A stretch of DNA of 64,000 bases from Alphaproteobacteria bacterium (GTDB lineage Bacteria; Pseudomonadota; Alphaproteobacteria; Micropepsales; Micropepsaceae): NCBI GenBank assembly GCA_016124385.1, contig WGNU01000005.1:496001-560000 (forward strand). The letters are read 5' to 3'. Positions 34,071 through 42,710 of the stretch are shown here, in pieces; the first letter of the stretch is position 1; each line of letters starts with the position of its first letter. Under the pieces are notes generated by a model. The model was not told the origin of the DNA and did not search any database. It worked only from the letters and a program-made list of their open reading frames with translations. Position numbers and translations under genes: made by a program.

Positions 34071-36098
34071 CTAATACCGCCCCGGCGGCGGGCCATAGGG
34101 GCGCGGCGGCGGCGGCCCGAACAGCCAGTCGAGGATCGCCTCGCCGAGATCGCGCTCGTCATAGCGCCGGCCCTGCGGCGGCGGCGTATAGGGCGGATAT
34201 TCCGTCTGCGGAGCATTCGGGTAGCGCTCCTGCCACGGCTCGCGGGCGACCTGATAGCGGTCGTAATAATCATCCGCCCCCGGAAGGGGTTTCGCCGTCC
34301 GGCCGGCATGCGCGGTGGCCATGATCCGCGCCCAGATCTCCGCCGGCAGATTGCCGCCGACGACTTTGTCCATCGGCTGGTTGTCGTCGTTGCCGATCCA
34401 CACCGCCCCCAGATAATCGGCCGTATAGCCGACGAAGAGCGCGTCGCGGTAATCCTGGCTGGTGCCGGTCTTGCCCGCGACCGGGCGGCCCGAAAGCTGC
34501 GCGCGCCGCCCGGTGCCGAAGCGCACGACATCGGCCATGAGGTAGTTCATCTCGCGCGCCACGCGCTCGGCGATCACTTGCTCGCTGACGGGCGGCACAT
34601 ACCGGTAAAGCTCATCGCCCGCCGGCGTTTTCACCGCCAGCACGACGTGGCGCTGCTCGCTGCGGCCGAGATTGGCGAAGGGGAGATAGGCGCCCGCGAG
34701 ATCGACGAGCGTCACCTCGGACGTGCCGAGCGGCAGCGAGCGATTGGCTTCGACGGGCTGACGCAGGCCCAGCCGCGCGGCGGCCGCCACCACGTTGCCG
34801 ATGCCGACTTCCTGGCCCAGCGCGGCCGCGACCGTGTTGATCGATTTCGAGAACGCTTCATCGAGCGTCACGGGCCCTGCGTACGTGCCGCCGAAATTCG
34901 CCGGCTTCCAGCCCTCGATGTCCACCGGCTCATCCCAGCGGATGGTCGACGGCGTCAGCCCCATCTCCATCGCGCAGAGATAGACGAACGGCTTGAACGC
35001 CGAGCCCGGCTGGCGCATCGCCTGCGTCGCGCGGTTGAACGGGCTGTCGAGATAGTCGCGCCCGCCCACGATCGCGCGGATCGCGCCGGTCGTCTCCATG
35101 ATGACGACGGCGCCCTGGCTCGCGCTCTTGTCCTCGCCCTTGCCCGAGAGCGTCTGCGTGATCGTCTCCTGCGCCGCCTGCTGGATCGCGGGATCGATCG
35201 TGGTCGTCACGATCAGATCCTGGTTCATGTCGATGCCGAGCGCGGCGACTTCCTCCGCCGCATAGTCGACGAAATAATTGGCGCCGATATTGGCCGTGCT
35301 GGTGCCCGCGCCCGCCGGGATCACCCGTGCGGCATAGGCCTCGCCATGCGTCAGGCGCCCCGTCTCGATCATCGCATCGAGCACGAGCGCGGCGCGCAGC
35401 CGCGCCCCGTCGAGATCGCTGGTCGGCGCGAAGCGCGCAGGCGCGCGCGTCATCGCGGCCAGCATCGCGGCCTGCGCGAGCGTCACCTCGCGCGCCGAGA
35501 GGCCGAAATAGCGCCGCGCCGCCGCGTCGACGCCGTTCGCGCCCGAGCCCAGATAGACGCGGTTGAGATAGAGCGTCAGGATCTCGTCCTTCGAGAAATG
35601 CGCTTCGAGCCACAGCGCGATGAACGCTTCTTCCACCTTGCGCGTGAGGCTGCGCTCGTTCGACAGGAACAGCGAGCGCGCGAGCTGCTGCGTGATCGTC
35701 GAGCCGCCCTGAACGAACCGCCCGGCGGAGACATTCGCCCACATCGCGCGCGTGAGCCCGATGAGGTCGATCCCGAAATGGGAATAGAACCGCCGGTCCT
35801 CCGCGCCGATGAAGGCATCGCGCAGATGCGGCGGGATGTCGTCGAACGTCAGCGGCTCGCCGAACGCGGAGCCGCGCGAGGCGATGATCGTGCCGGCTTC
35901 GTCCGTGAAGGTGAGGCTCGGCACGCGGTTGAGCGCGACGAGATCGATCTCGGCATCGAGAGCGGCGGTGAAATAGAGATAGAGCCCGGCGAAGAGGAGA
36001 ACGCCCGCGCCCGCCGTGCCGAGGAGCCCATAGGCCGCGATCCGGAGCCAGCCGCCGCGCCGGCCCGTCGCGCGTTCGTTGTCGTCCCGCTCCGCCAC
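34071..36098 (-). CDS. Class A penicillin-binding protein (PBP1A type)
   Basis: This is a bifunctional peptidoglycan synthase of about 675 residues. One N-terminal membrane helix precedes a GT51 glycosyltransferase domain with catalytic glutamate in GAEDRRFYSHFG and the second motif GGSTITQQLARSLFL. The transpeptidase domain has PGSAFKPF (SxxK), SKSIN (SxN) and GKTGTS (KTG). The C-terminus is Pro/Tyr-rich (PPPPRPYGPPPGRY). I start at GTG 36098, seven bases from GGGAGG; the ORF-track ATG 27 codons upstream lacks a ribosome site. DUF1214 and DUF1254 genes follow in the same operon. Confidence 0.92.
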   Translation of the reverse strand: MAERDDNERATGRRGGWLRIAAYGLLGTAGAGVLLFAGLYLYFTAALDAEIDLVALNRVPSLTFTDEAGTIIASRGSAFGEPLTFDDIPPHLRDAFIGAEDRRFYSHFGIDLIGLTRAMWANVSAGRFVQGGSTITQQLARSLFLSNERSLTRKVEEAFIALWLEAHFSKDEILTLYLNRVYLGSGANGVDAAARRYFGLSAREVTLAQAAMLAAMTRAPARFAPTSDLDGARLRAALVLDAMIETGRLTHGEAYAARVIPAGAGTSTANIGANYFVDYAAEEVAALGIDMNQDLIVTTTIDPAIQQAAQETITQTLSGKGEDKSASQGAVVIMETTGAIRAIVGGRDYLDSPFNRATQAMRQPGSAFKPFVYLCAMEMGLTPSTIRWDEPVDIEGWKPANFGGTYAGPVTLDEAFSKSINTVAAALGQEVGIGNVVAAAARLGLRQPVEANRSLPLGTSEVTLVDLAGAYLPFANLGRSEQRHVVLAVKTPAGDELYRYVPPVSEQVIAERVAREMNYLMADVVRFGTGRRAQLSGRPVAGKTGTSQDYRDALFVGYTADYLGAVWIGNDDNQPMDKVVGGNLPAEIWARIMATAHAGRTAKPLPGADDYYDRYQVAREPWQERYPNAPQTEYPPYTPPPQGRRYDERDLGEAILDWLFGPPPPRPYGPPPGRY

Positions 36099-36285
36099 GC
36101 TCCGGCCTCCCAGCCCGCGCGCCGGCCCCGCGCCCGCGCGATCATGCCCCGCTCCATGCCACGGGGCCGATGACTGCATGATGAAGCCAAAAAAGACGGC
36201 AACATCAAGGCGATGGGGGGCTTTGGGGGCGCGGGTGCGCGAAACGGCTGCAAGACGCGCCCCTTACAAGGGCCGCACCCTCAAA

Positions 36286-36430
36286 TGTCATGGTCCGCGC
36301 AGGCGGACCATCCACGCCTTGGCCTTGGTGTCATGGCCGGGCTTGTCCCGGCCATCCAGCGTGCCGATTCGTGAGTGCCGCTTGGCGATCGGCCAGCCAT
36401 GGATGGCCGGCACGGGGGCCGGCCATGACG
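36286..36430. repeat. Families B and C repeats upstream of the GTA cluster
   Basis: TGTCATGGTCCGCGCAGGCG followed by GACCATCCACGCC is a family B unit. GTCATGGCCGGGCTTGTCCC ... CCGGCCATGACGTCATGA (about 36331-36436) is a family C unit with inverted ends. They fill the divergent gap of about 500 bases between the penicillin-binding protein and the GTA small terminase. The remaining 36440-36590 segment should contain the GTA promoter; I cannot assign its boxes with confidence. Confidence 0.8.
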
Positions 36431-36594
36431 TCATGAACGACGGCCCAATTTTTTTCGCCGCCCCCTCTTGTCAGCGTCACGCTCGCTCCCCACCTCCCAT
36501 TTATCTCTAGAACTGTATCCGAACGGACGGCGTGGCCCCGCGGCCACCGCCGTGATCACGCTTGCCTGCAATCCAAACATCACAGCTCACCGCC

Positions 36595-36900
36595 ATGACG
36601 CATCGCATTGTCGCCGTGCTTGACCGTCAGATCCGCTTGATCGAACGCCGCCTCGAGGAAGAGGAGGCCAAGGACGCCCCCGACGCGCTCGTCGGCGAGA
36701 AGGAGGCGCGCACGCTCGTCGCCGTCACCCGCACGCTCGAGCGCGTGAAGGCCTTCCTTGTCGCTGAGGAGGACCGCGCGAAGAAAAGGAAAGCCAAATC
36801 GAATGACCCCGCAGAGCTGGACCGCCGCCTCGATAAACTCCTTGTCGAGTGCGAAAAGGCGGATGCTGCTCGCGGGCCTGAGCGCGGACGAAAAGACTGA
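36595..36900 (+). CDS. GTA small terminase subunit (g1-like)
   Basis: It encodes 101 residues, nearly all helical and charged (VLDRQIRLIERRLEEEEAKD, ARTLVAVTRTLERVKAFL). The C-terminus is basic. Position immediately before, and a 98-base overlap with, the large terminase gene are as in GTA clusters. In RcGTA this protein forms the DNA-binding ring that helps non-specific headful packaging. Start choice is uncertain: ATG 36595 lacks a ribosome site, and a TTG at 36562 would add 11 residues. The low sequence conservation of this family limits confidence. Confidence 0.7.
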   Translation: MTHRIVAVLDRQIRLIERRLEEEEAKDAPDALVGEKEARTLVAVTRTLERVKAFLVAEEDRAKKRKAKSNDPAELDRRLDKLLVECEKADAARGPERGRKD

Positions 36901-38104
36901 GCTGCTGGCGCGCTGGCGCTTCTGGGCGCGGCCCGAACAGCTGGCGCCCGAGGGCGATTGGACGACATGGGTGTTTCTGGGTGGGCGGGGCGCGGGCAAA
37001 ACCAGAGCCGGCGCCGAATGGATCCACGAGGAAGTGCGGGCTGGCCGCGCTGGCCAGATCGCGCTCATCGCTGAGACTTTCGCCGATGCGCGCGACGTGA
37101 TGATCGAGGGCGTCTCGGGCCTGATCGAAACGGCGGGCGAGGGCGAGCGGCCGTTTTTCGAGCCCTCGAAACGCCGGCTCACCTGGCCGAATGGCGCGGT
37201 GGCGCTGGTCTTCTCGGCCGAGGATCCTGAAAGCCTGCGCGGGCCGCAATTCGATTGTGCGTGGGCGGATGAATTCGCCAAATGGCGCTATGTGGAGGAG
37301 ACTTTCTCGATGCTGCAATTCGCGCTGCGTCTGGGAGAGCGCCCCCGCCAGATGGTGACGACGACGCCGCGCCCGATCCCCGCGCTAAAGCGCCTGCTGG
37401 CCGACCCCGGAACGCGCGTCACGCGCGCCTCCACCTTCGCCAACAGCACCAATCTCGCGGGCTCGTTCCTCGCCGAGGTCGCGCGCCGCTATGGCGGAAC
37501 GATGCTCGGCCGTCAGGAGCTCGACGGCGAGATCATCGAGGAGGTGAAGGGCGCGCTCTGGACCCGCGCGATGATCGACCGCGCGCTGGTGCGCGAGGCG
37601 CCGCCGCTCGCGCGCATCGTCGTTGCCGTCGACCCGCCGGTCTCCAGCGGCCCGAACGCGGATGCCTGCGGCATCGTCGCGGCGGGCAAGGGCGAGGATG
37701 AGCGCTTCTACGTGCTCGCCGACCGCACGATCGAGCGCGCGAGCCCGCGCGAATGGGCCGCGCGCGTCGCCGAGACCGTCTCGATGGTCAAGGCCGACCG
37801 CCTGATCGCCGAGGCCAATCAGGGCGGCGAGCTCGTGCGCAACCTCCTGCTGCGCGAGGAGGCGGATCTGCCGCTGAAGCTCGTCCATGCGCGGCTGGGA
37901 AAGCGCCTGCGCGCGCTGCCGATCGCCGCGCTCTATGAGCAGGGCCGCGTCTCGCATGTCGGCGGCTTCGCGGGCCTGGAAGACGAGATGTGCTCCTTCG
38001 ACGGCGAGGGCAAGAGCCCCGACCGCATGGACGCGCTCGTCTGGGCACTGACGGAATTGACGGCAGCCGACGCCGGCGCCACGGCCCGGCTGCGAACGCT
38101 CTAG
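36803..38104 (+). CDS. GTA terminase large subunit
   Basis: This is a 433-residue DNA-packaging motor. The ATPase has Walker A GGRGAGKT (60-67) and Walker B with the catalytic glutamate in AWADEFAKW (DE at 156-157), followed by coupling motif MVTTTPRP. The C-terminal RNase H-like nuclease begins at VVAVDPPV (Asp277) and ends near SPDRMDALVWALTEL. The ATG at 36803 lies inside the small terminase gene with AAGGA about eleven bases upstream. All motor and nuclease acidic residues appear intact, so packaging and cutting should work. Confidence 0.93.
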   Translation: MTPQSWTAASINSLSSAKRRMLLAGLSADEKTELLARWRFWARPEQLAPEGDWTTWVFLGGRGAGKTRAGAEWIHEEVRAGRAGQIALIAETFADARDVMIEGVSGLIETAGEGERPFFEPSKRRLTWPNGAVALVFSAEDPESLRGPQFDCAWADEFAKWRYVEETFSMLQFALRLGERPRQMVTTTPRPIPALKRLLADPGTRVTRASTFANSTNLAGSFLAEVARRYGGTMLGRQELDGEIIEEVKGALWTRAMIDRALVREAPPLARIVVAVDPPVSSGPNADACGIVAAGKGEDERFYVLADRTIERASPREWAARVAETVSMVKADRLIAEANQGGELVRNLLLREEADLPLKLVHARLGKRLRALPIAALYEQGRVSHVGGFAGLEDEMCSFDGEGKSPDRMDALVWALTELTAADAGATARLRTL

Positions 38105-38262
38105 GCGGCCCCCACCCCAACCCCTCCCCACGAGGGGGAGGGGCAATCGCGGTCACCCTCCCGACAAGGGTGAGGGGCAACCGCTCTTACCCTCCCCTTG
38201 AGGGGGAGGGTGGCGACCCCGGACTTGTTCCGGGGGAGCCGGGTGGGGTGCCGCCCGGCCAC
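38105..38262. repeat. Family D repeats inside the GTA operon
   Basis: This is a run of G- and C-tracts with hairpin potential (CCCTCCCCACGAGGGGGAGG, ACCCTCCCCTTGAGGGGGAG, GACCCCGGACTTGTTCCGGG). It fills the gap between the terminase and portal genes, the longest untranslated stretch in the cluster. It ends in ATTTTTTTTT just before the portal ribosome site. Confidence 0.8.
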
Positions 38263-38291
38263 GACATTTTTTTTTGATGATCGGAGACCCC

Positions 38292-39488
38292 ATGCCCACA
38301 ACGCCCTTTTGGCGGCGCTGGCTGATGCCGCGTGCGTCCGCGACGCCGCCTGAGCTGAAGGCGAGCGCCGCCGGCCCGCTCCTCGCGCTGCAGACCGCCG
38401 GCCGCCCCGTCTGGACGCCGCGCGACTACGAGGCGCTGGCGCGCGAGGGCGTGATGAAGAACCCCATCGCTTATCGCTGTACACGGATGATCGCCGAAGC
38501 CGCCGCCTCCGTTCCCTGGCTCGTCTATGAGGGCGCGCGCGAGCTCGACGATCACCCGATCTTGGGGCTCCTCGCTGAGCCCAATCCGCTGCAATCGGGC
38601 GCGGGATTGATGGAGCGCTGGTACGGCTATCTCCAGGCCTCCGGCAATGCGTATCTGGAGGCCGTTTCCATCGACGGCGCGCCGCGCGAACTCTACGCGC
38701 TCCGCCCCGACCGCATGACAATTGTTCCGGGTCCGGATGGCTGGCCCGAGGCTTACGAATACGGCCTTGCCGGCCGCGTTGCGCGCTATGAGCGCGACGA
38801 GACGGGCGGAATGCCGATCCTCCACATGGCGCTCTTTCATCCCGTGAACGATCACTACGGCCTCTCGCCGCTCGAGACCGCCGCGACCGCCATCGATGTC
38901 CACAACGCGAGCGCGGCCTGGACGAAATCGCTGCTCGACAATGCGGCGAGGCCTTCGGGCGCGCTCGTCTACAAGGGCCCGGACGGCGCGAGCCAATTGA
39001 GCGAAACGCAATTCGCGCGCCTGAAGGACGAGCTGCAGGAGAACTACCAGGGCGCGCGCAATGCCGGCCGCCCGCTCCTCCTCGAAGGCGGGCTCGACTG
39101 GAAGGCGATGAGCCTCTCGCCCGCCGATATGGATTTCATCGACACCAAGCACGCCGCCGCGCGCGAGATCGCGCTCGCCTTCGGCGTGCCGCCGCAGCTG
39201 CTCGGCATTCCGGGCGATTCCACATACTCGAATTATCGCGAGGCCAATCTCGCCTTCTGGCGCCAGACCGTGATCCCGCTGGTGCTGAAGACGGCGCAAG
39301 CGCTCACCCAATGGCTGGGCCCGCGCTATGGCGGGAGCGTGCGCCTCGGCATCGATCTCGATCAGGTCGACGCGCTCTCGATCGAGCGCGAGGCGCTCTG
39401 GCAGCGCGTCTCGGCCGCCGATTTCCTCTCCGACAATGAAAAGCGCGCCGCCGTCGGCTATGGCGCGCGCGAGGACGGCGAGCGATGA
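38292..39488 (+). CDS. GTA portal protein (HK97 family)
   Basis: This is a 398-residue dodecameric portal that joins capsid and tail and conducts DNA. The portal-family phrases NPIAYRCTRMIAEAAASVPW, LAEPNPLQSGAGLMERWYGY, YLQASGNAYLEAV and IPGDSTYSNYREANLAFWRQ are present. The ATG at 38292 has GGAG five bases before it; the ORF-track TTG start is not needed. The end overlaps the protease gene by ATGA. The length is close to RcGTA gp3. Confidence 0.93.
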   Translation: MPTTPFWRRWLMPRASATPPELKASAAGPLLALQTAGRPVWTPRDYEALAREGVMKNPIAYRCTRMIAEAAASVPWLVYEGARELDDHPILGLLAEPNPLQSGAGLMERWYGYLQASGNAYLEAVSIDGAPRELYALRPDRMTIVPGPDGWPEAYEYGLAGRVARYERDETGGMPILHMALFHPVNDHYGLSPLETAATAIDVHNASAAWTKSLLDNAARPSGALVYKGPDGASQLSETQFARLKDELQENYQGARNAGRPLLLEGGLDWKAMSLSPADMDFIDTKHAAAREIALAFGVPPQLLGIPGDSTYSNYREANLAFWRQTVIPLVLKTAQALTQWLGPRYGGSVRLGIDLDQVDALSIEREALWQRVSAADFLSDNEKRAAVGYGAREDGER

Positions 39489-40027
39489 GCGTCGCAGTGG
39501 CCCGCATCAGCCGGCGCGGCGGCGAACGGCGCGCGGAGAGCTTCGCCTTCACCGAGCTGCGCGCCGACGGCGAGTTCGAGGGCTATGCCTCGCGCTTCGG
39601 CGTCATCGACACGGCGAACGATGTGATCGCGCCCGGCGCCTTTCGCCGCTCGCTCGCCGCGCGCGGGCCCGGCCGCGTCAAGCTGCTCTATCAGCATTTG
39701 CCGCACGAGCCGATCGGCCGCTGGCACGAGCTGCGCGAAGACAAGAACGGCCTTTACGTGCGCGGGCGCCTCCTCACCGACGTGCAGCGCGGCCGCGAGG
39801 TGCTGGCGCTCATCCGCGCCGGCGCGCTCGACGGGCTCTCGATCGGCTTCCGCACGATCCGCGCACGGACGGATCAGCGAAGCGCGGTGCGCACCATTTT
39901 CGATCTCGATCTTTGGGAGATCTCGATCGTGACCTTCCCGATGTTGACGGAGGCCCGGGTCACGGCCGTGAAGCAGAGCCGGGCCAGGCCGTCCCCCAAC
40001 CCGCCTATGCGAGAGAAAGGACTGTGA
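39485..40027 (+). CDS. GTA prohead protease (HK97 family, S78-like)
   Basis: This is a 180-residue maturation protease that trims the capsid N-terminus during assembly. The conserved FEGYASRFGVIDTANDVIAP opens the fold. The probable catalytic His71 (LLYQHLPHEPIGRW) and Ser119 (DGLSIGF) are present, with WEISIVTFPM near the end. It is translationally coupled to the portal gene (ATGA overlap) and followed two bases later by the capsid gene. Confidence 0.92.
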   Translation: MSVAVARISRRGGERRAESFAFTELRADGEFEGYASRFGVIDTANDVIAPGAFRRSLAARGPGRVKLLYQHLPHEPIGRWHELREDKNGLYVRGRLLTDVQRGREVLALIRAGALDGLSIGFRTIRARTDQRSAVRTIFDLDLWEISIVTFPMLTEARVTAVKQSRARPSPNPPMREKGL

Positions 40028-40029
40028 GG

Positions 40030-41322
40030 ATGGAGTATGAAACCGGGGCGGCCCTCCCGCCCATCGAAACGAAGGCGTTGCCCGAAGGGGCCGCGCAGTC
40101 GAGCCGCGATCTCCTGGATGCGTTCGACGAGTTCCTCGGCACGTTCGAGGCCTTCAAGGCCGCGAACGACGAGCGCCTCGCCGAAATCGAAAAGCGCGTC
40201 TCCGCCGATGTCGTGACCGAGGAGAAGGTCGACCGCATCAACCGCGCGCTCAGCGAATATAAGGCGCGCACCGACGAAATGGCGCTCTCGCTGCGCCGTC
40301 CCGCGATCGGCGCGCCGGCCGCAAAGGGCCGGGGCCTCGAGCCGCGCGACCGCGACCACGCGGCCGCCTTCGATCACTATGTCCGCAAGGGCGAAACCGC
40401 CGGGCTCTCGAGCCTTGAGGTGAAATCGCTCTCGACATCGTCCGATCCCGATGGCGGCTATCTCGTGCCGCGCGAGACCGAGGCGATGATCGAGCGCGTG
40501 CTGCGCCAGGTCTCCCCGATCCGCGCGATCGCGAGCGTGCGCCAGATCGCCTCCGCGAGCCTGAAGAAACCGACCTCGCTCGGAACGCTCGGCTCCGGCT
40601 GGGTGGGCGAAACCGCCGCGCGGCCCGAAACGGCGGCGAGCACGCTCTCGGTCGTCGAGTTCCCGACGATGGAGCTCTATGCGATGCCGGCCGCGACGCA
40701 AAGCCTGCTCGACGATGCGCTCATCAACGTCGATGAGTGGCTGGCCGAGGAAATCCAGCACGAGTTCGCGGCGCAGGAAGGCGCGGCCTTTGTGGGCGGC
40801 GATGGCATCGCGAAGCCGCGCGGCTTCCTCTCCTACGAGACCGTCGCGAACGCGAGCTATGCCTGGGGCAAGATCGGCTACATCGCGTCCGGCAACGCCG
40901 GCGCGTTCGGCTCGCCCAACCCCTCGGACAGACTGATCGATCTCGTCTACGCGCCCAAGCAGATCTATCGCCAGAACGCGAGCTGGGTGATGAACCGCTC
41001 CGTCGAGGCCTCGGTCCGCAAGCTGAAGGACGGGCAGGGCAATTATCTCTGGCAGCCTGCGGCCGCCGCCGGCCAGCCCGCGACGCTGCTGGGCTATCCG
41101 GTCATCGAGGCCGAGGATATGCCGGACCTCGCGCCCAACGCGCTCTCGATCGCCTTCGGTGATTTCGCGCGCGGCTATCTGATCGTCGACCGCGCGGGCG
41201 TGCGCGTGCTCCGCGATCCCTTCACCGCCAAGCCCTTCGTTCTCTTCTACACGACGAAGCGCGTCGGCGGCGGCGTGCAGAATTTCGAGGCGATCAAGCT
41301 GATGAAATTCGCCTCGACCTAA
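40030..41322 (+). CDS. GTA major capsid protein (HK97 fold)
   Basis: It encodes 430 residues. Residues 1-130 are helical and charged (FDEFLGTFEAFKAANDERLA), matching the scaffold-like delta domain that the protease removes. The rest has the HK97 pattern SDPDGGYLVPRETEAMI, LGSGWVGETAARPET, AFVGGDGIAKPRGFL, ASWVMNRSVEASVRKLKD and a final YTTKRVGGGVQNFEAIKLM. AAAGGA lies about nine bases before the ATG. The ORF-track N-terminus is a shadow of the protease and portal genes. A strong intrinsic terminator follows 20 bases after the stop. Confidence 0.94.
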   Translation: MEYETGAALPPIETKALPEGAAQSSRDLLDAFDEFLGTFEAFKAANDERLAEIEKRVSADVVTEEKVDRINRALSEYKARTDEMALSLRRPAIGAPAAKGRGLEPRDRDHAAAFDHYVRKGETAGLSSLEVKSLSTSSDPDGGYLVPRETEAMIERVLRQVSPIRAIASVRQIASASLKKPTSLGTLGSGWVGETAARPETAASTLSVVEFPTMELYAMPAATQSLLDDALINVDEWLAEEIQHEFAAQEGAAFVGGDGIAKPRGFLSYETVANASYAWGKIGYIASGNAGAFGSPNPSDRLIDLVYAPKQIYRQNASWVMNRSVEASVRKLKDGQGNYLWQPAAAAGQPATLLGYPVIEAEDMPDLAPNALSIAFGDFARGYLIVDRAGVRVLRDPFTAKPFVLFYTTKRVGGGVQNFEAIKLMKFAST

Positions 41323-41342
41323 CGCCCGGCCCTCTCCCCCCT

Positions 41343-41385
41343 GGCGCCATCGTCTGCACGCGTGGGCGATGGCGCCTCTTTTTTT
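41343..41385 (+). terminator. Intrinsic terminator after the GTA capsid gene
   Basis: GGCGCCATCG and CGATGGCGCC form a perfect ten-base stem with a 14-base loop, followed directly by TCTTTTTTT. This is a textbook Rho-independent terminator on the plus strand, 20 bases beyond the capsid stop and 13 bases before the next gene. It should reduce transcription into the connector and tail genes unless read through. Confidence 0.9.
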
Positions 41386-41398
41386 CAGGAACCCATCC

Positions 41399-41824
41399 AT
41401 GACCGACGTCTTCCACAACATCCACCCCGTGACGGTGATCGCCCCGGCGGCCGCCACCACGGACAACACGCCGCTCGTCGGCGCGATCATCGACCGCAAG
41501 GGCTTTGACGCGCTCACCTTCGTCATCGCGGCCGGCGATCTCGCCGATGCCGACGCGACTTTCGCCGTGCTGGTCGAGGACGGCGATGCCGCCAACCTCT
41601 CCGATGCTGAGCCCGTGGCCGATGCCGCGCTCTTGGGCACGGAGGCGGCGGCCCGCCTCACGTTCGGCGACGACAACGAGCCGCGCAAGATTGGCTATCG
41701 CGGCGACAAGCGCTATGTGCGCCTGACGATCACGCCCTCGGGCAACAGCGGCGATGCCTATCTGGCGGCAATTGCGATCCTCGGCACCCCGCACGTCGCG
41801 CCGACCGCGAACCCGCCGGTCTGA
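41399..41824 (+). CDS. Small beta-rich GTA-cluster protein between capsid and connector
   Basis: It encodes 141 residues and is predicted mostly beta (TVIAPAAATTDNTPLVGAII, DALTFVIAAGDLADADATF, KRYVRLTITPSGNSGDAYLA). It has no signal peptide. RcGTA has no numbered gene at this position, but similar small proteins follow the capsid gene in some siphophages of alphaproteobacteria. A capsid-decoration, stabilising or connector role is possible; this is inference. The start is at ATG 41399 with AGGAA upstream; the ORF-track start lies in the terminator loop. Confidence 0.75.
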   Translation: MTDVFHNIHPVTVIAPAAATTDNTPLVGAIIDRKGFDALTFVIAAGDLADADATFAVLVEDGDAANLSDAEPVADAALLGTEAAARLTFGDDNEPRKIGYRGDKRYVRLTITPSGNSGDAYLAAIAILGTPHVAPTANPPV

Positions 41825-41832
41825 GGCGCGCC

Positions 41833-42390
41833 ATGACAGCCCTTGAACGTCTCGCGGGCCCCGCGAGCGAACCCGTGACGCTGGCCGAGGCCAAGGCGTT
41901 CCTCCGCATCGAGACGGATGCGGAGGATGCCCTCGTCACCGCCCTCATCGCGGCGTCCCGCGAGGCGCTCGAGGGCTGGACGGGCCGCGCGCTCATCACG
42001 CAATCCTGGCGGCTCTGGCGCGATACGATCGGCCCGGGCGGCGCGATCGTGCTGCCGCGCCCGCCGCTGATCGCGGTGAGCGAGGTTGCGGTGGTGGCCG
42101 CCGACGGCACGGAGAGCCTGCTCGCGCCTGCCTCCTATCTGATCGACGGCCAGAAGGATCCCGGCCGCCTGGTGCTGGCGCCGCTCGTCCATCCGGCTGG
42201 GCGCCTGCGGATCGATTTCACGGCCGGTTATGGCCCGGCGGCGGCGGATGTGCCCGCGCCCCTCCGCCAGGCGTTGCGCCTCCTCATCGCCGATGGCTTT
42301 GAGACGCGCACGCCGGTTGCGGCGACCGGAACGCTCGCGCCCTTCGGCAACGAGGCGCTGATCGCGCCCTATCGCGTGGTGCGGCTGTGA
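41833..42390 (+). CDS. GTA head-tail connector (g6; phiE125 gp8-like)
   Basis: It encodes 185 residues with the connector-family N-terminus (PVTLAEAKAFLRIETDAEDA, LVTALIAASREALEGWTGRA) and IDFTAGYGPAAADVPAPLRQ. It forms the ring below the portal. It ends overlapping the next gene by GTGA. The length agrees with gp6 of RcGTA. Confidence 0.88.
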   Translation: MTALERLAGPASEPVTLAEAKAFLRIETDAEDALVTALIAASREALEGWTGRALITQSWRLWRDTIGPGGAIVLPRPPLIAVSEVAVVAADGTESLLAPASYLIDGQKDPGRLVLAPLVHPAGRLRIDFTAGYGPAAADVPAPLRQALRLLIADGFETRTPVAATGTLAPFGNEALIAPYRVVRL

Positions 42391-42710
42391 CGTTCGAACG
42401 GCTGACGACGCGCATCGTGCTGCAGGAAAAGCAGACGAGCGATGACGGCGCGGGCGGCGTCACCGAAAGCTGGAGCGATCTCGCAACGCTCTGGGCGGAT
42501 GTCGCCTATGGCGAGGGCACGCTCCGCATCGAGGGCGATCACCGCGAGCCGCGCCGCCCCGTCACGGTGATCCTCCGCGCGCGGACGGGCCTCCTCGCCG
42601 GTCAGCGCCTGCTGATCGCGGGCGTGCCCGTCGCGATCCTGAGCATCAGGCCCGATCGCCCAACGCAAGGCTACGTGACGCTCGATGGCATCGAGGGGGC
42701 GCCGCTATGA
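42387..42710 (+). CDS. GTA head-closure / stopper protein (g7)
   Basis: This is a 107-residue head-tail joining protein with the pattern RIVLQEKQTSDDGAGGVTES, WSDLATLWADVAY and VTVILRARTGLLAGQRLLIA. It closes the portal channel and provides the tail-docking surface. The GTG start overlaps the g6 stop. The C-terminus overlaps the DUF3168 gene by ATGA. Confidence 0.88.
   Translation: MTFERLTTRIVLQEKQTSDDGAGGVTESWSDLATLWADVAYGEGTLRIEGDHREPRRPVTVILRARTGLLAGQRLLIAGVPVAILSIRPDRPTQGYVTLDGIEGAPL

Noticed and set aside
34308-36173. 621-residue plus-strand ORF opposite the penicillin-binding protein.
   Set aside because: The minus strand carries all GT51 and transpeptidase motifs; the plus ORF is low-complexity Arg-rich.
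39874-41688. 604-residue minus-strand ORF across the capsid gene.
   Set aside because: Antisense shadow spanning a gene boundary and the terminator; no motifs.
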